From Eurosta solidaginis (taxonomy: Eukaryota > Arthropoda > Insecta > Diptera > Tephritidae), in the NCBI RefSeq assembly GCF_040869045.1, contig NC_090319.1, positions 338,624,302 through 338,688,301 on the forward strand: a stretch of DNA of 64,000 nt. Direction: 5' to 3'. A program made the translations under genes and the position numbers. Shown here one piece after another: positions 9,396 through 20,950 of the stretch. The notes under the pieces were generated by a model. The model saw only the letters and a list, made by a program, of their open reading frames with translations, was not told the origin of the DNA and did no database searches. Every line of letters begins with the position of its first letter. The stretch's first letter is position 1.

Positions 9396-10540
9396 CCATA
9401 CCCGGCTGTGTTTTCACCGTAACCCAATTGAATTTTTTGCGTCCCTTCTACAAACTGTTATCCCCGTAGCAAATTCCAGCAGCCCTTTCTTGCCCTGGCA
9501 ATACGTTGAATCTAACATCCCATTTACACAGCACCAAATGTGTAAAGGGCGAAAAAATCCGAATGCGGCGCATTTCCTCATAAAAATCGCAACTTAAAAA
9601 TGACTAGGTAACTTGAGCGAATTTCTTCGCATTCGACCTGCAAATGCAATCCAGACATCTGATCTCAACACAAAATTTTCCTACCAAAAGAAACCCGCCA
9701 AGAATACAATGGTTAAAAGACGTATCACAATCTTAGTACTGTACCAGGGTTATAAATATCAGTTACCACTAGTTTTTTTTTAAGCCAAACTGACAATCCT
9801 AACAGAAAATACTTTGTATTTTTCATATTTTTTCGTAATGTATTTTCTTAGAATTGGTGTCCTCGTAGTCGAGTGTTGCAGAGAATACCAATACGTAATA
9901 CGAATGAGGCCAATATAAATGCTTTCAAATAACTCATTTGAAGGTACGGATTTGAGGCCAGTGAAATGTAATAAACTCCGGTTTATTTATGTAATTAGTT
10001 TTGCTCCGTTTCCCAAAAATGAATGTATGTGAATCGGTCTCACCCTGCTGCACTTTTTTTTAGCATTAAGGAGACTACCCGAGAGTTTTGTCGATGGGGA
10101 TGGTAATTTTCGGTAATGCGGTTCGAGATCAACAATGGTGTGGGAGAAGCTGCAAATTGCGCCTCTAGCCGCTTAAAATGATTTCTAAAAACATGCTGTT
10201 TCTCACCACGCTACAGCTCACACTGCCGCCCTCCGTCGTTGCTATCTACGTAGCTTATATGAAAACATCCCCTGCACCTTCTTCCCCACCTCTTTCTGGT
10301 CACTATTCTCTATTACCATATTCACCGTTTTCCCGGACTAAGCTCTTTTCCTAGATGTTCTGAACCCAGAAACGGCTTTCCTCCAATGGGGCTTCTCTTG
10401 CACAGTGCTGCCAAGCCTCTCTTCCAGCAATGACTGGTACTTCGGTATATTCTCAGGTGCATCCTGCCCTAGGCCCGTAACAGCACACGCGACCTAGCCT
10501 TATTCTATTAACGCGCAGCCACCTGCCTCTGGCCCCCAGA
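9396..10540. other. no gene recognised
   Basis: AT-rich, non-repetitive-looking DNA. I find no ORF, known repeat or structured element that I can support. Confidence 0.5.
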
Positions 10541-11720
10541 GTGACGATGTCTTCCAAATTGCACTTCAAAATATTGCATTCAAACTCTCATGGCTTAACT
10601 GGGAAGATCGCGGAGATAAATAATTTCATGAAAGGGCACAACATCGCGTTGCTGCGAAACAAGAGATGAACCAAATCGCAAAATCTGCTCTGAAGACTTA
10701 CGCCTGCTAAAACAACCTCAGAAACAGTGCAATCGTTATCCATCACTCAGCCGGGTAGTATCCTTGAGTCCCAAGGCATATCTGCACGGTCAGGCGATAC
10801 AAATCTGGAAATTATAAATTGTGGCAGTAAGAAAACAGCAAGAGAGAAATGTAGGCGGACAAAAATATGCAACACCGCACCGTGAACGAAGACGCCGCAG
10901 ACATGTCGTAAATATTGTCAAAGCTTTCCTGTAATCATCAGTCGAATTCATATCTTCTAACCGCCGTACTTTCATTAGCTTCCAAAAAGCAAGATAGGCT
11001 GACAAGTGTGCACATACAGCCTTTTTGTTGGCCTCTCAATCCCGAATGATGTCCGTCATGGGAAAATTTGCTTTTCGTTTGGTCACAGAAATTACGTGAT
11101 TCGACCAAATATCTCAACGAAGGCCGCAACGTCGGTGAAATAATAAGGCACAGATTGCAAGACCCTGGCGATCCTCAAATCAGGGACAGAAAAACAAGCA
11201 AGCGAAATGGAAGGAATATCTAAAGAAATGAAGCCTCTCTGCTGGTGTTGGAAAGCTAATCTCAAATCCGAAGAAACATCGTGACAAAATATCGCCTCTT
11301 TTGACAATGTGCTATCAGATGCGAAGAAATGAGCGGGAGCTTTCTGTCAGCAATACGTAATGTATTTCCAGGTCAACAAATTCAGACATCACTGCCAAAG
11401 TGGTTGAAGAATTCATTAAACATGGTAAACCATCAAAAGCAGTCGGCCCAGACGTGATTGCCATGTCGATTCAAAAAAACATTGGAATGAGGGATTCAAT
11501 TATCTGGGGCTTTTCTTCAACCTTTATCTGTCCACTTTCATCATCCCTGAAAAATGAGAAATGCTACCCTCGCCATTCGGCCGCTACTAAAGCCTGCAAA
11601 ACCAGGGTCAATTAGGGCAGCATATTAATCGCAAACCTGCGACCTGATAACTACGAACATAGCACAGCATACGCGCTAAATGCTATTAATACTCAAATTA
11701 TATGCGCATCGAACCAAGAA
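10541..11720 (+). mobile_element. decayed jockey-like non-LTR retrotransposon (endonuclease and RT pieces)
   Basis: Pieces of a jockey-type ORF2 can be read in shifting plus-strand frames. The start of an APE endonuclease domain is near 10560-10660 (NSHGLTGKIAEI, FMKGHNIALL). Further endonuclease text is near 10780-10820 (SQGISARSGDTNLEI). An RT motif 1 region is near 11400-11470 (GKPSKAVGPDVIAMSI), and LLKPAKPGS lies near 11585. Stops and frameshifts are frequent. Confidence 0.65.
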
Positions 11721-12150
11721 GCCTATCATAATGCAACATTGGGAAAGGTATACTGAAAATGAAGGGAAAGGAAATCTGGCTAAAAACTCGGAATCAGTGC
11801 CCGAAACACATGTAGGTACATAGTTCCTGTCCAATGTAAAGACCTTTTTTGGTCCTTCCACTCCTTTCCCTCGCTCCTCCCTTTTCCCTTCCTATTCTAC
11901 CTTTTCCCTCTCAATCTCTTCATCAAATATCAAAGAGCTGGTGCAATACGTACAATAGAACATACTTCTAATTTGCATTTGGATGTAGATTCAGTGTAAT
12001 TCACTTACACATTCGCCTTTTATATTATGGGTGATCATGAATCACTTATCTTAAAGTTTCTATATATTTCTAGGATACTAGCATTCATATTCTAGAACAG
12101 TCCTGGGTAAGAGGAAGGAGATGTGAATGGAATCGGATGGCCGAAAATAA

Positions 12151-12170
12151 GAGAGAGAGAGAGAGAGAGG
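12151..12170. repeat. (GA)n microsatellite
   Basis: About ten GA units. The flanks from 11721 to 12388 show nothing else that I can support. Confidence 0.8.
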
Positions 12171-12388
12171 CTGAGATCGACCTGGAGAATGAGATATAGA
12201 ACTAGGGAGATTAGATTAAGTTATTAAATGAAAACAATTCATCGGTATATATAAACAACTGCTCTTTTATCATTTCTGGCTAAATTATAATATAATTATC
12301 GATCTTAAATAACTTGGTGAATGTTCAAAATCTATAAATAAAATTCATAAACCGTTTTAGATAAGCTTTGCCGTTGTTACTGATTTAT

Positions 12389-12469
12389 ATATCTGTGGTC
12401 ATAAGCAATAATCGCCTAAGAATCTTTTTACATGGGACTTAGGCGATTATTGCTTATGACCACAGATAT
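12389..12469. repeat. perfect 32-bp inverted repeat upstream of lipase 1
   Basis: The left arm 12389-12420 (ATATCTGTGGTCATAAGC...) and right arm 12438-12469 are exact complements around a 17-nt loop. It ends 64 bp before the lipase 1 start codon, so it lies in the promoter or 5' UTR. Perfect arms imply recent origin or conversion. Confidence 0.9.
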
Positions 12470-12532
12470 GCCATATTATAAAAATAGCAGTATGACAAAA
12501 ATTTTGTTTAGTAGAGGTTTACGCTTCCAGAA

Positions 12533-15500
12533 ATGAAGTTAAAATTTTTAATTAGTGCTTGGGGGTTAATTCTGGCATCAGGATATATACAAGTGGTATC
12601 TGCACTTAGTTTTGACGAGGAGCGGCTAGCTTTAAAGCAATTCAGTACTTCTGTAAGTATACGCAACAAACGGAATATTATTCTATTTGAAAAGTGCGCT
12701 AATAAAACGAACGAGGATGTATCAGTTATTTGGCATCAAAGTGCACCAAGTGCCAGTCATCGGTATAAGCTACGTTTATTCCTTCAAATGAAGGTTAGGT
12801 TAGATTAGGTCAGGTTGAACTGGCCGGTCTATGAGGACCTCACATAGACTAATGAGTCCGTAGTGTTACCAGAAATTTATTTAACGACCAAACTACAAAA
12901 CGCTATCAAAATCAGGACCTATGTTATAAAATAACTCCGTCCTCTTGGCAAAAACTAGAAGCTTTCTAGGACCTATGCCACTTGCTGCTTCTATATCTGA
13001 CAGCTGTTTACTCCTAATAGCTGGATTATGTACATATGTTCACTATATATTTCATATCTTATACAGCCGATTATTTGGATATTACGACTGGGATAAAATC
13101 ATTTTTCAGCCCCATTCATGAAAGGTATGAAGTATCCGCACAGCCGATGAATGTCCCATCCTTACTTATTTTTGTTATTACATTGCTTCGACCCTTTCAA
13201 TAGGTACGATCACTCACAAATTATCATCAAAGTCCTCTAACGGGAGTCCAAGAAAACAAGCAGTGACAATATGGTTGGACCATAGGAATGTTGCTGTTAG
13301 AGGCATAGGCTCCACATTACAATTGAAACGATCGTGGGTGTCACGTGGGTAAACTACGCATGCAGGACATACGTTATGTGTGTCGGAGTTGTTTTGGCAC
13401 AAGTAAGAGTTTAACCTGTTACAATATCCAGAACGATGTTGGGCCAGGGTGACTCGTGTCCAACTTGGTAATGTGCTTTCTTCTTCTGCGAGAGTCGGAT
13501 AGTGTATATTGAGAACAAAGTTCACCAGGCGCGACCTAGCAAAGGCGGTTACCGATTAGGCTCAGGGCCTCTTTATGCTTATCTAGATCAAACGGCTGCG
13601 TAGGGAGGTGCCGGATCTAATCAAAGTTCTTACTGTCTGTTCAGCATATCGTTATGTTTTTTTTTGTCCTACTATATAAATGATATTCGGGGGTCATATT
13701 AAGAGATCCCGTGGCAGCATTTGGCACGCTTGCAGCCTTTTCTTGAGCGGCCGGCCTATTGCTTTGTAAATTGTTAAGAGCGTTTCTTTATCCTGTTATC
13801 AAGTGCTACCGGCAAGCTTCTTGGGGATTTTATTGCACTTTGTACATAAGATACAATTTTGGAAGCATGCGCCTTGAAAGTAACAGTGTTATCAACTTGA
13901 CCCCTAAAATATTAAGGTGACTGGCAGGCAGTAGCATAAACGTGTACATTAGGGCGGATCGATTTAAAAATCGCTCATTGCTCTGTGAAAATCGTATCAA
14001 ATCTAGGGATCAAAATAAGAAACTTTGCCGAAGGAACCATACCTCTAAAGCGAATTCTGATGTCCCCCAATTTTGGTCGAATTTTTGGGTAGGGGCAAAT
14101 TTTGAAAACTCCCACTTTGACCCATTTATAGTGCTCCAATCAAGTCCAAATGTATGACCGACCCCCACTAACTTTGGAGGCCCAACCAAATGGCAGTGGC
14201 ACACCCCCTGGAACCCCCCTGGGGGTTCACCATACAAACATTTCAAAAAATCGCCGGTTTTGCACTTTACATGAAAAAATCAACTAAACGGCTATGTTTT
14301 TTCTTTATTTTTATTTATTTATTTATAATAATATTTATTATTTATTTATAATAATATATATTTTTTCTCTTAACAAATTTATTTAGTCAGAACATATGTA
14401 AATGAAAAAATTAATTTAAGTGAGTTATAGAAAAAAACTAAAAAAAATTATTGTTTGAAGTCTTTTTTACTTTCAAGTCTGGGCAATTTCGCACGGCTCT
14501 CTAATGTCGTCGCCATAACAGCCTCTACATTTTCCGGTATAACCCGTTTGGAAACGCTAGATAGCAATTGAACATGTCGTTCCGTTCCTTGTATGTGTGA
14601 TGAAATTTTTGGATCATTATACGGTGGATCATCTTGATTTAAATATTCTTTCAATGTATCGTACGGAATGCTTCGCGTGAATGGTGGTTCAAATACGATA
14701 TTTATATCATTCAAATTGATCATTTCCGTATAACTTGTGCAATTAAAGTTTATATCTGGCTTTTTATAAACTCTAAGTTCCATTGGCTCGTCAACATCGG
14801 TTCGATAGCGTAGAATTTTCTTGATGGCACAGTCGCGCTTTTCTTTGCTATCATCAAACAACTTTGATAACAAGATATTTTCCGAATGCATATAATATGA
14901 ATTATCTTTAATTACTTGATTGACAATTTTGCGTAAACGAGGTTCTAGAAATCGTGACCAACCAATGAACTTGAAAAATAATTGGTTGTTTTGTATTCAG
15001 CGGTTTCATGTTCCAGTCTTACGTAACCAATCAATTCAGAATTGGGTTCTCTCAAAATAACAAGATGAGGTTCTTTTACCATCCTAGTATGATACTTCTC
15101 ATCAATTTTATCTATCGTTAAAGTATCATCTTTTCTGCCATCGAATGAAAACGCTAACAAATTGGTATCATCTAACCGTTTGCGAAGCACTTCTTGTCTG
15201 CATTTCTCTTTTTCTCTGCGAACTTTCGATTTAGCCATGATGAGAGGTTTCCCATGCTTATCTTTAATTTTAAAATCTTGCAAAAGAGCGGTTCCCAATG
15301 CTGATGATACTCTGTCAGGCACACCAAATCTGTCACATACCAAGGCAAAGTTAAAACAATCGTATCTCTCTGTGTATTGTGAACTTGTGGTTCTATTCAT
15401 ATATTCTTGAACCCGTGGCGGTGCGTATGTTGAATCATCGGGATCTTGGTATGTTGGCATTGATGGCATAGACGTTGCTCCTTGCTCTTCAGTTTCCATC

Positions 15501-18500
15501 ATAAATGCATCCATTGTTAGTCTTCTCTGATTATGTTGATCGTACATGAACTCTTTGAGGCGTTCGGGAACCCAGCCGCATGCACATGGAGCTGCCCTCA
15601 AATCGCATTTACATGTTCCAATGTAAAAAATCTTTTCCAGAGATTTTACATACTCTGTAAATTGTTGGGTGTTGTTTCTTCTCTTGCTTTGCTCTTGATA
15701 CTTGTCAAGCAATTTATTCAATTTATTAAATACACTTTTTTCAGCATTATTTCCATACCAAGTTTTTCCCAAATTCCAATCAACTTATCTTGTACTTGAA
15801 TAGTGAATGATTTATGGGAAAACTTTTTTGTTCTGTTTTAGCACGTTCGCTTAAGTAAAAATAATATCTCAAGATATCCAGATGGGTTGGTAAATTAAGA
15901 TCAGTTAAATCAGTAGACACACCAAAAACAGTAACATCATGCTTGGGTATATGACTCATTGGGTTTTCGATAGTTGTTGATGTAGTTGCTTCATCTTGCG
16001 GTGTAGAGGATGGTGGATTCATTGTAAACTTTTTGATTTGGAATGGTCATTTCACTTATTATTATTTTTTTTTTAATATTTGTTTATCTGAAATAAGCAC
16101 TTCATACTTTGAGTTCTTCACAACGACTTAATGCATTCACAAAAACTGTTGCGTTATATATGGTCTACGAGACGAGGTAATAAGAATGAAATGGTAATTT
16201 CAATTCTACCTGCTGTGTCTTGTGGTGGCTTAAAAAAAACAACACAAGCAATTTTACGATCTGCAATTGTGTCACAGTGATACCTTCATTTTTTAAAACG
16301 GTTGAATAAAAAACCCACACAACTATGTTTACGACATGCAAATGCATCACAGTGATGCCTTGGTTTTAAAATGGTTGTAAAAACGCTAATTTCTAATAAT
16401 TTTTTTTAATTTCTTTTCTATTACTAAGTTAAATTCATTTTTTCATTTACATATATTCTGACTAAATAAATTTCTAAAGAGAAAAATAAACTCCAAAAAA
16501 GAAAAAACATAGGCATTTCGCTGATTTTTTCATGTAAAATGCAAAACCGGCAATTTTTTGAAATGTTTGTATGTTGAACCCCCAGGGGGTTCCAGGGGTG
16601 TGCAACTGGCATCGGTGGGTCGGGCCTCCAAAGTTAGTGGGGGTCGGTCGTACATTTGGACTCGATTGGAGCACTCTAAATGGGTCAAAGTGGGATTTTT
16701 CAAAATTTGCCCCTACCCAAAAGTTCGACCCAAATTGGGGGACATCAGAATTCGTTTTAGAGGTATGGCTCCTTTGGCAAAGTTTTTTATTTTGATCCCT
16801 AGAATATGATTTTCACAGAGCAATGGGCGATTTTTTTGCCTCCCCACAAATCGACCCGGCCTAGTGTACATCCAATATTTATTTCATCATCATCTGTAGT
16901 CGTCGGCATAGGAAATGTATTCCCAGTTCGCAACTAGTGCAGAACTATCACATCAAGATACAGTACAGTTCTAATACAGTCCCCTTCAATTTCCAATTAT
17001 AACGATATGATTCCTTACGAAATGACAATTGCCTATCATTGATTTGGTAGCTGATTGTCAAATAGTCGCAGCCTTCGAGCCAAGACTTCAGCGCTGCGGA
17101 TACAAATGTTGCTGCCAACTGTCCCGCTCTGCATCTGATTAGCACCAGTTCGGAAATAAATTAAAGGAGGGCAGTTGGCAGCAACATTTGTAGCCGCAGC
17201 GCTAAGGTCTGAGTTCAAAAGCTGCGACTATTTCACTACCAGCTAGTACTGAACCAGATACAAATGCGAGGCAAGTGCCATTTTGTAGGGCATCATAATG
17301 TAAAAATTTGCAGTTGGAGGGGACTGTATTAGAACTAGTACTGTCTTTTAGTCCTGTACTAGATCGGAGCTAGTGCGATTCGCTGCAGGGTGTTTTCTGT
17401 CAGTCTTATATTTGGTAGCAATTGATATGGGCGACCCTGCTTTACATTCCTCTTTTTGTTCGTCTTGAAATACCCCCATGTACAAATAGCTAGGCAGCGG
17501 GACCTTGGTTTCTTCACAAAATGTTTTCTCTCTGAAAACACGTTCCCTTCTATGCAAAAATAGTATCTCCTTTCCCAGGGAAATGTGAGTTTCTCTCACT
17601 CAGAAAAGGAGTCCCATTCCGCTCCTCAGAAAATGCGCATACTTTTTTCATAAATATTCTAATTTCATTCGTAGTATATCCTCATCCGCCTTTTCAGAAG
17701 TTTTAATAGTATTTAATATTTACTTCAAATTTTTTTTGCAGGATGAACGCATACGTTCATACGGCTATCCAGTAGAAACACACACCGTGGAGACAAGCGA
17801 TGGCTATCTATTGACCCTTTTCCGCATACCTTATTCGGAAAAATTAAGGAAAAAGCCCGCTAAGCGGCCAGCCATTCTCTTACAACATGGTTTGTTTAGC
17901 AACTCCGATTGTTGGTTGTGTAGTGGACCGGACCACTCGCTAGCCTATATGCTTGCTGATGCTGGTTTTGATGTTTGGATGGGTAATGCACGTGGCAATA
18001 TTTATTCGCGTGCAAACTCTCAATTTACCATAAATAGTCCAAAGTTTTGGAAATTTACTTGGCATGAAATCGGCACACGAGATATACCAGCAATGATCGA
18101 TTACGTTCGTAGCGTGACCGGTGAAAAGGCAATACATTACGTAGGACATTCACAGGGCACTACAGTTTATATGGTGTTAATGTCCACGCTTCCACAATAT
18201 AATGCGAAAATTAAGACGGCTCATCTTTTGGCGCCATGTGCATTTGTTGAGAATTCGGGGAACTCTGCTGTTAAACTTGCACCATTTGTTGCCTCACCTG
18301 ATAGCATATATCATGGTTTGTTTGCCGATATGGAATTAATACCGAAAAATCAATATGTCAATCGTTTAGTAGATACTATGTGTGGAGCACAACCCGAGCT
18401 TGAAAAACTATGTAAAGATGTTGTGCTATGGTATGCTGGAGATGGATATCGTAATACAAATTTGGTAGGTACAGCGAGAATCTGCCTAAATAAGTTGGTT

Positions 18501-18917
18501 ATTTTAGATTTGCCTCTCTTTTTCTTTCAGACCTCACTTCAAGTGCTCATTGAAACCCATCCGAGTGGCTGTTCAAGTAATCAGATTATTCACTTTCTTC
18601 AGCTATTTGTATCACGAAAGTTCCAACAGTTTGATTATGGTATAAAAAAAAATAGAGAGATTTATAATCAGGACACGCCACCAGAGTACGATTTGAAAAA
18701 GATTACGGCGCGTACCTTTTTGTATTCAGGCGCTAATGATGCAATGTGTGTTCCAAGGGATGTTGATACTCTGGTGAAAAATATGCCAAGGCATGTTAAG
18801 GATTATCGTGTGCCGGAGTTAACTTGGAATCATATGGACTTTGTTGTTGGAAAACAAATGCGAGAGTTAGTTAATGATCGCGTTCTGGAGGCAGTGAAAT
18901 CTTATGAGAAAATGTAA
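12533..18917 (+). CDS. acid lipase 1 (alpha/beta hydrolase, secreted)
   Basis: Three exons: 12533-12652, 17742-18464 and 18531-18917. All junctions are phase 0 (GTAAGT donor at 12653, TTTTTTTGCAG acceptor, then a 66-nt intron GTAGGT...TTTCAG). They give 409 residues, the usual size for the insect lipase 3/lysosomal acid lipase family, which hydrolyses triacylglycerols or sterol esters. Exon 1 encodes a signal peptide (MKLKFLISAWGLILASG). The hydrolase shows LLQHGL (oxyanion region), VGHSQGT with the nucleophile near Ser177, NDAMC (Asp) and TWNHMDF (His). AATAAA follows at 18955-18960. The 66-nt intron is open in frame, so retention would lengthen rather than break the protein. Intron 1 (5.1 kb) is packed with mobile elements. 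Linking exon 1 rests on matching phase and on gene 2 having the same layout. Confidence 0.88.
12792..13060 (-). repeat. LINE 3' end relic with CCTAACC-type tail
   Basis: The sequence starts GGTTAGGTTAGATTAGGTCA and continues GAACTGGCCGGTCTATGAGG. I recall this as a widespread tephritid repeat, probably the antisense 3' end of a non-LTR element. No coding part is visible, and it could be a solo fragment. Confidence 0.4.
13184..13620 (-). mobile_element. jockey-like retrotransposon 3' end relic
   Basis: On the minus strand it reads RVTLAQHRSGYCNRLNSYL, CPACVVYPRDTHDRFNC and FLGLPLEDFDDNL. This is the C-terminal zinc-knuckle-like tail of the jockey-type ORF2 seen again at 34.9 kb. It is 5'-truncated and lies in lipase 1 intron 1. 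Confidence 0.75.
13947..16866 (-). mobile_element. 2.9-kb TIR DNA transposon with TA duplication, superfamily unassigned
   Basis: The termini are CATTAGGGC on the left and CACTAGGCC read inward on the right, flanked by TA at 13945-13946 and 16867-16868. The inverted repeats run about 350-400 bp (shared: CATTGCTCTGTGAAAATC, CTAGGGATCAAAATAA, GACCGACCCCCACTAAC, AACATTTCAAAAAATCGCC). The broken gene at 14448-16022 is on the minus strand. It lies in lipase 1 intron 1, antisense to that gene. Confidence 0.85.
14448..16022 (-). pseudogene. broken transposase-like gene of the 2.9-kb element
   Basis: Three consecutive minus-strand ORFs (16022-15780, 15772-14945, 14891-14448) line up as one protein of about 520 residues. 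They are broken by frameshifts near 15785 and 14965. Landmarks include a Cys-rich segment (CKCDLRAAPCACGWVP), LAFSFDGRKDDT, which could hold a catalytic Asp, RFLEPRLRKIVNQ in the shifted frame, and a C-terminus with GTERHVQLLSSVSKRVIPEN then SRAKLPRLESKKDF. I recall this last pattern from uncharacterised arthropod and cnidarian proteins. Its position between long inverted repeats makes a transposase the natural reading, but no catalytic triad can be named with confidence. Confidence 0.7.
16930..17376. repeat. palindromic MITE of about 450 bp
   Basis: The outer arms share GTTCTAATACAGTCCCC and the inner arms share AAATAGTCGCAGC and ACAAATGTTGCTGCCAACTG with their complements, around a short centre near 17140-17165. 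There is no coding capacity and the family is unknown. It lies in lipase 1 intron 1. Confidence 0.7.
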
Positions 18918-20437
18918 TGTGATTGTTTGTAGGTTTAAAAAATTGTGAGAAAGAAATAAATATTTCTTAAGATGGATATATGTCACAAGATTAAGCTCGG
19001 CTATTCACTTAATTGTCTTATCGAAGTTTCAATGAAGTATGACGAGGACTATATTCTAAAAAAAATATGCTAATCCAAATTTTCCTTGGTAAAAAAAAAA
19101 AAATGTATACAATTTTCTTTCAAAAGGAACTCATAAGTTGTGTTTGGCAGATTCGTGCCATCTTTAGCGTAATTTTTCATTTTGATGAACATATATTCAT
19201 TCCCTTATATTTATATTTCATGTACGGCTGACCAAAGCCTGAGTGCTATGAAATAATAATTCAAAGAGTTATGGATAGGAGCATTTTTTTAGTGTTTTTC
19301 TACTCCATACTCAGCCTACTGATGAATAGCCTTCCTGCATTCGCTTTTTCGCTTCACAATCTGTATACAATGCAGTTGAAATTGGAATTTCTACTTACAT
19401 CTCTAAATTTACCGTAGAATATTCTAAGGGCTTCTCCGTTTACCTTTTCGAGCGTCCCAGATGAGCTATATTAACTTTGCAAGAAGTCACATACAGCCAT
19501 AGCAACAAATAGGGAGCTACTTTCTGTGTTCTCAAAGCTGGTTTGGAATCGATACTGTAAAATTTGGCATACCGCAAAGAACTGAGCAGTAGTAGACTCA
19601 CCATGTGCATAGTCGCATAAGGACCAACCAGTTTGCTGAGCGTTTTGCGGTACTTTTTAAAGATTGGGAAGAGCATACTCAAGTTTCACACCAGAGACAT
19701 ACCCTCATTCCATTATATATTGAATAGGATTTAAAGCATGCTTTTTATCAAGTCTTCTTCCCCACGTCCAAGCTATTGGTGAATGTAGAACTATGGTCCC
19801 ATCGCCAGGAATTAGGTTATTGGGTTCATCATCGCCTTTTAACAGGGAGATAAGTCCTTCCTTTGTACCCTACGTAGACTCTTGTTACTGCTAGAATGTC
19901 TGAAAAATACATATAAGTCAGAAACTCAAACTTCCTACAAGGCGTTTCTTTTCCCCTCTTCGCTTAAGCTGCAACTAAGGCGTATAGCAAAGCGAATTCA
20001 ACCAAATTCGCCGTGCAGTAGAATTTCAAATGCAAAATGAAAATGTATCTAATTTCGCTTTACTGCCACACTGCTAAATCAAATTTTTCCAGGAAAATCG
20101 CATGAACAAGCAATCAACTGATGGAATAACACCACTTTGTACCGAATTCACCTTGACCGCAGCAGTGTAATGTTCATAATGCCGATACCAGAGAAAGACG
20201 TTCTCACTGACCTGATATACCGTCAGGTTGACTATTGTTCTCAGAGAGCAGATACGTGAACCGAATGTATACATTATCAGCTTTCTCTTTCTTTGCAAAG
20301 GTAGTATTGACTCTTGTTTTGCACCGAAGCGTGTACGAATTACTTGCAGCTGGGTATATAAATCTAGAATCTATTCAAAATTGGTTTTTCTGCTTACCTT
20401 TTAAAAAAACATATAGAACCCTGCAACGAACATTCTT
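18918..20437. other. intergenic DNA between lipases 1 and 2
   Basis: Apart from the lipase 1 polyadenylation signal I see no gene, RNA or recognisable repeat before the retroposon at 20438. Confidence 0.5.
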
Positions 20438-20641
20438 TCTCATGGAACTTGGGAATGGGAAGCGAGGGTTGGCCTGAAGGTTTAACGTGGCCATATAAAT
20501 CGTTCCCGAGATGGTCGGGCTAGCACCTTAATGGTGCTGTGTTACCGGACCGTACCAGATCTCTATCCGGCAAAGGACCATCACATCGATAACACTCCCC
20601 AAAGCCTTCGGGGAGAAACCTTATCGCTACAACAACAACAA
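20438..20641 (+). mobile_element. 5'-truncated copy of the (CAA)n-tailed retroposon
   Basis: It aligns with the 3' two thirds of 691-1016 and is flanked by CAACGAACATTCTT at 20424-20437 and 20642-20655. Sharing a 3' end while differing at the 5' end is the mark of target-primed reverse transcription. Confidence 0.82.
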
Positions 20642-20950
20642 CAACGAACATTCTTCCACCCTATCCCAGTCACACTTATGCTAATTATAGATGATTATTT
20701 AGTTTACAGTCATAAAATATGTACAAGGTATTTTCAATTGCCGATTACGCTTATCACTACTTGAGTCATTTGGTTAGTCGGTTCAACTAAGACGCATACA
20801 TACATATGTCAACTGTTATACATAATTGCTCAGATTAGATATCTTGGTGGTATTGCGGCTGTAATATTTTAATTTGCTATTAACTGATTCTGAAGTTTGA
20901 ACTTTCTTCTCTTTGCGAAATATGCCAGTCAGTGGAAATTTTGGCCAGCA

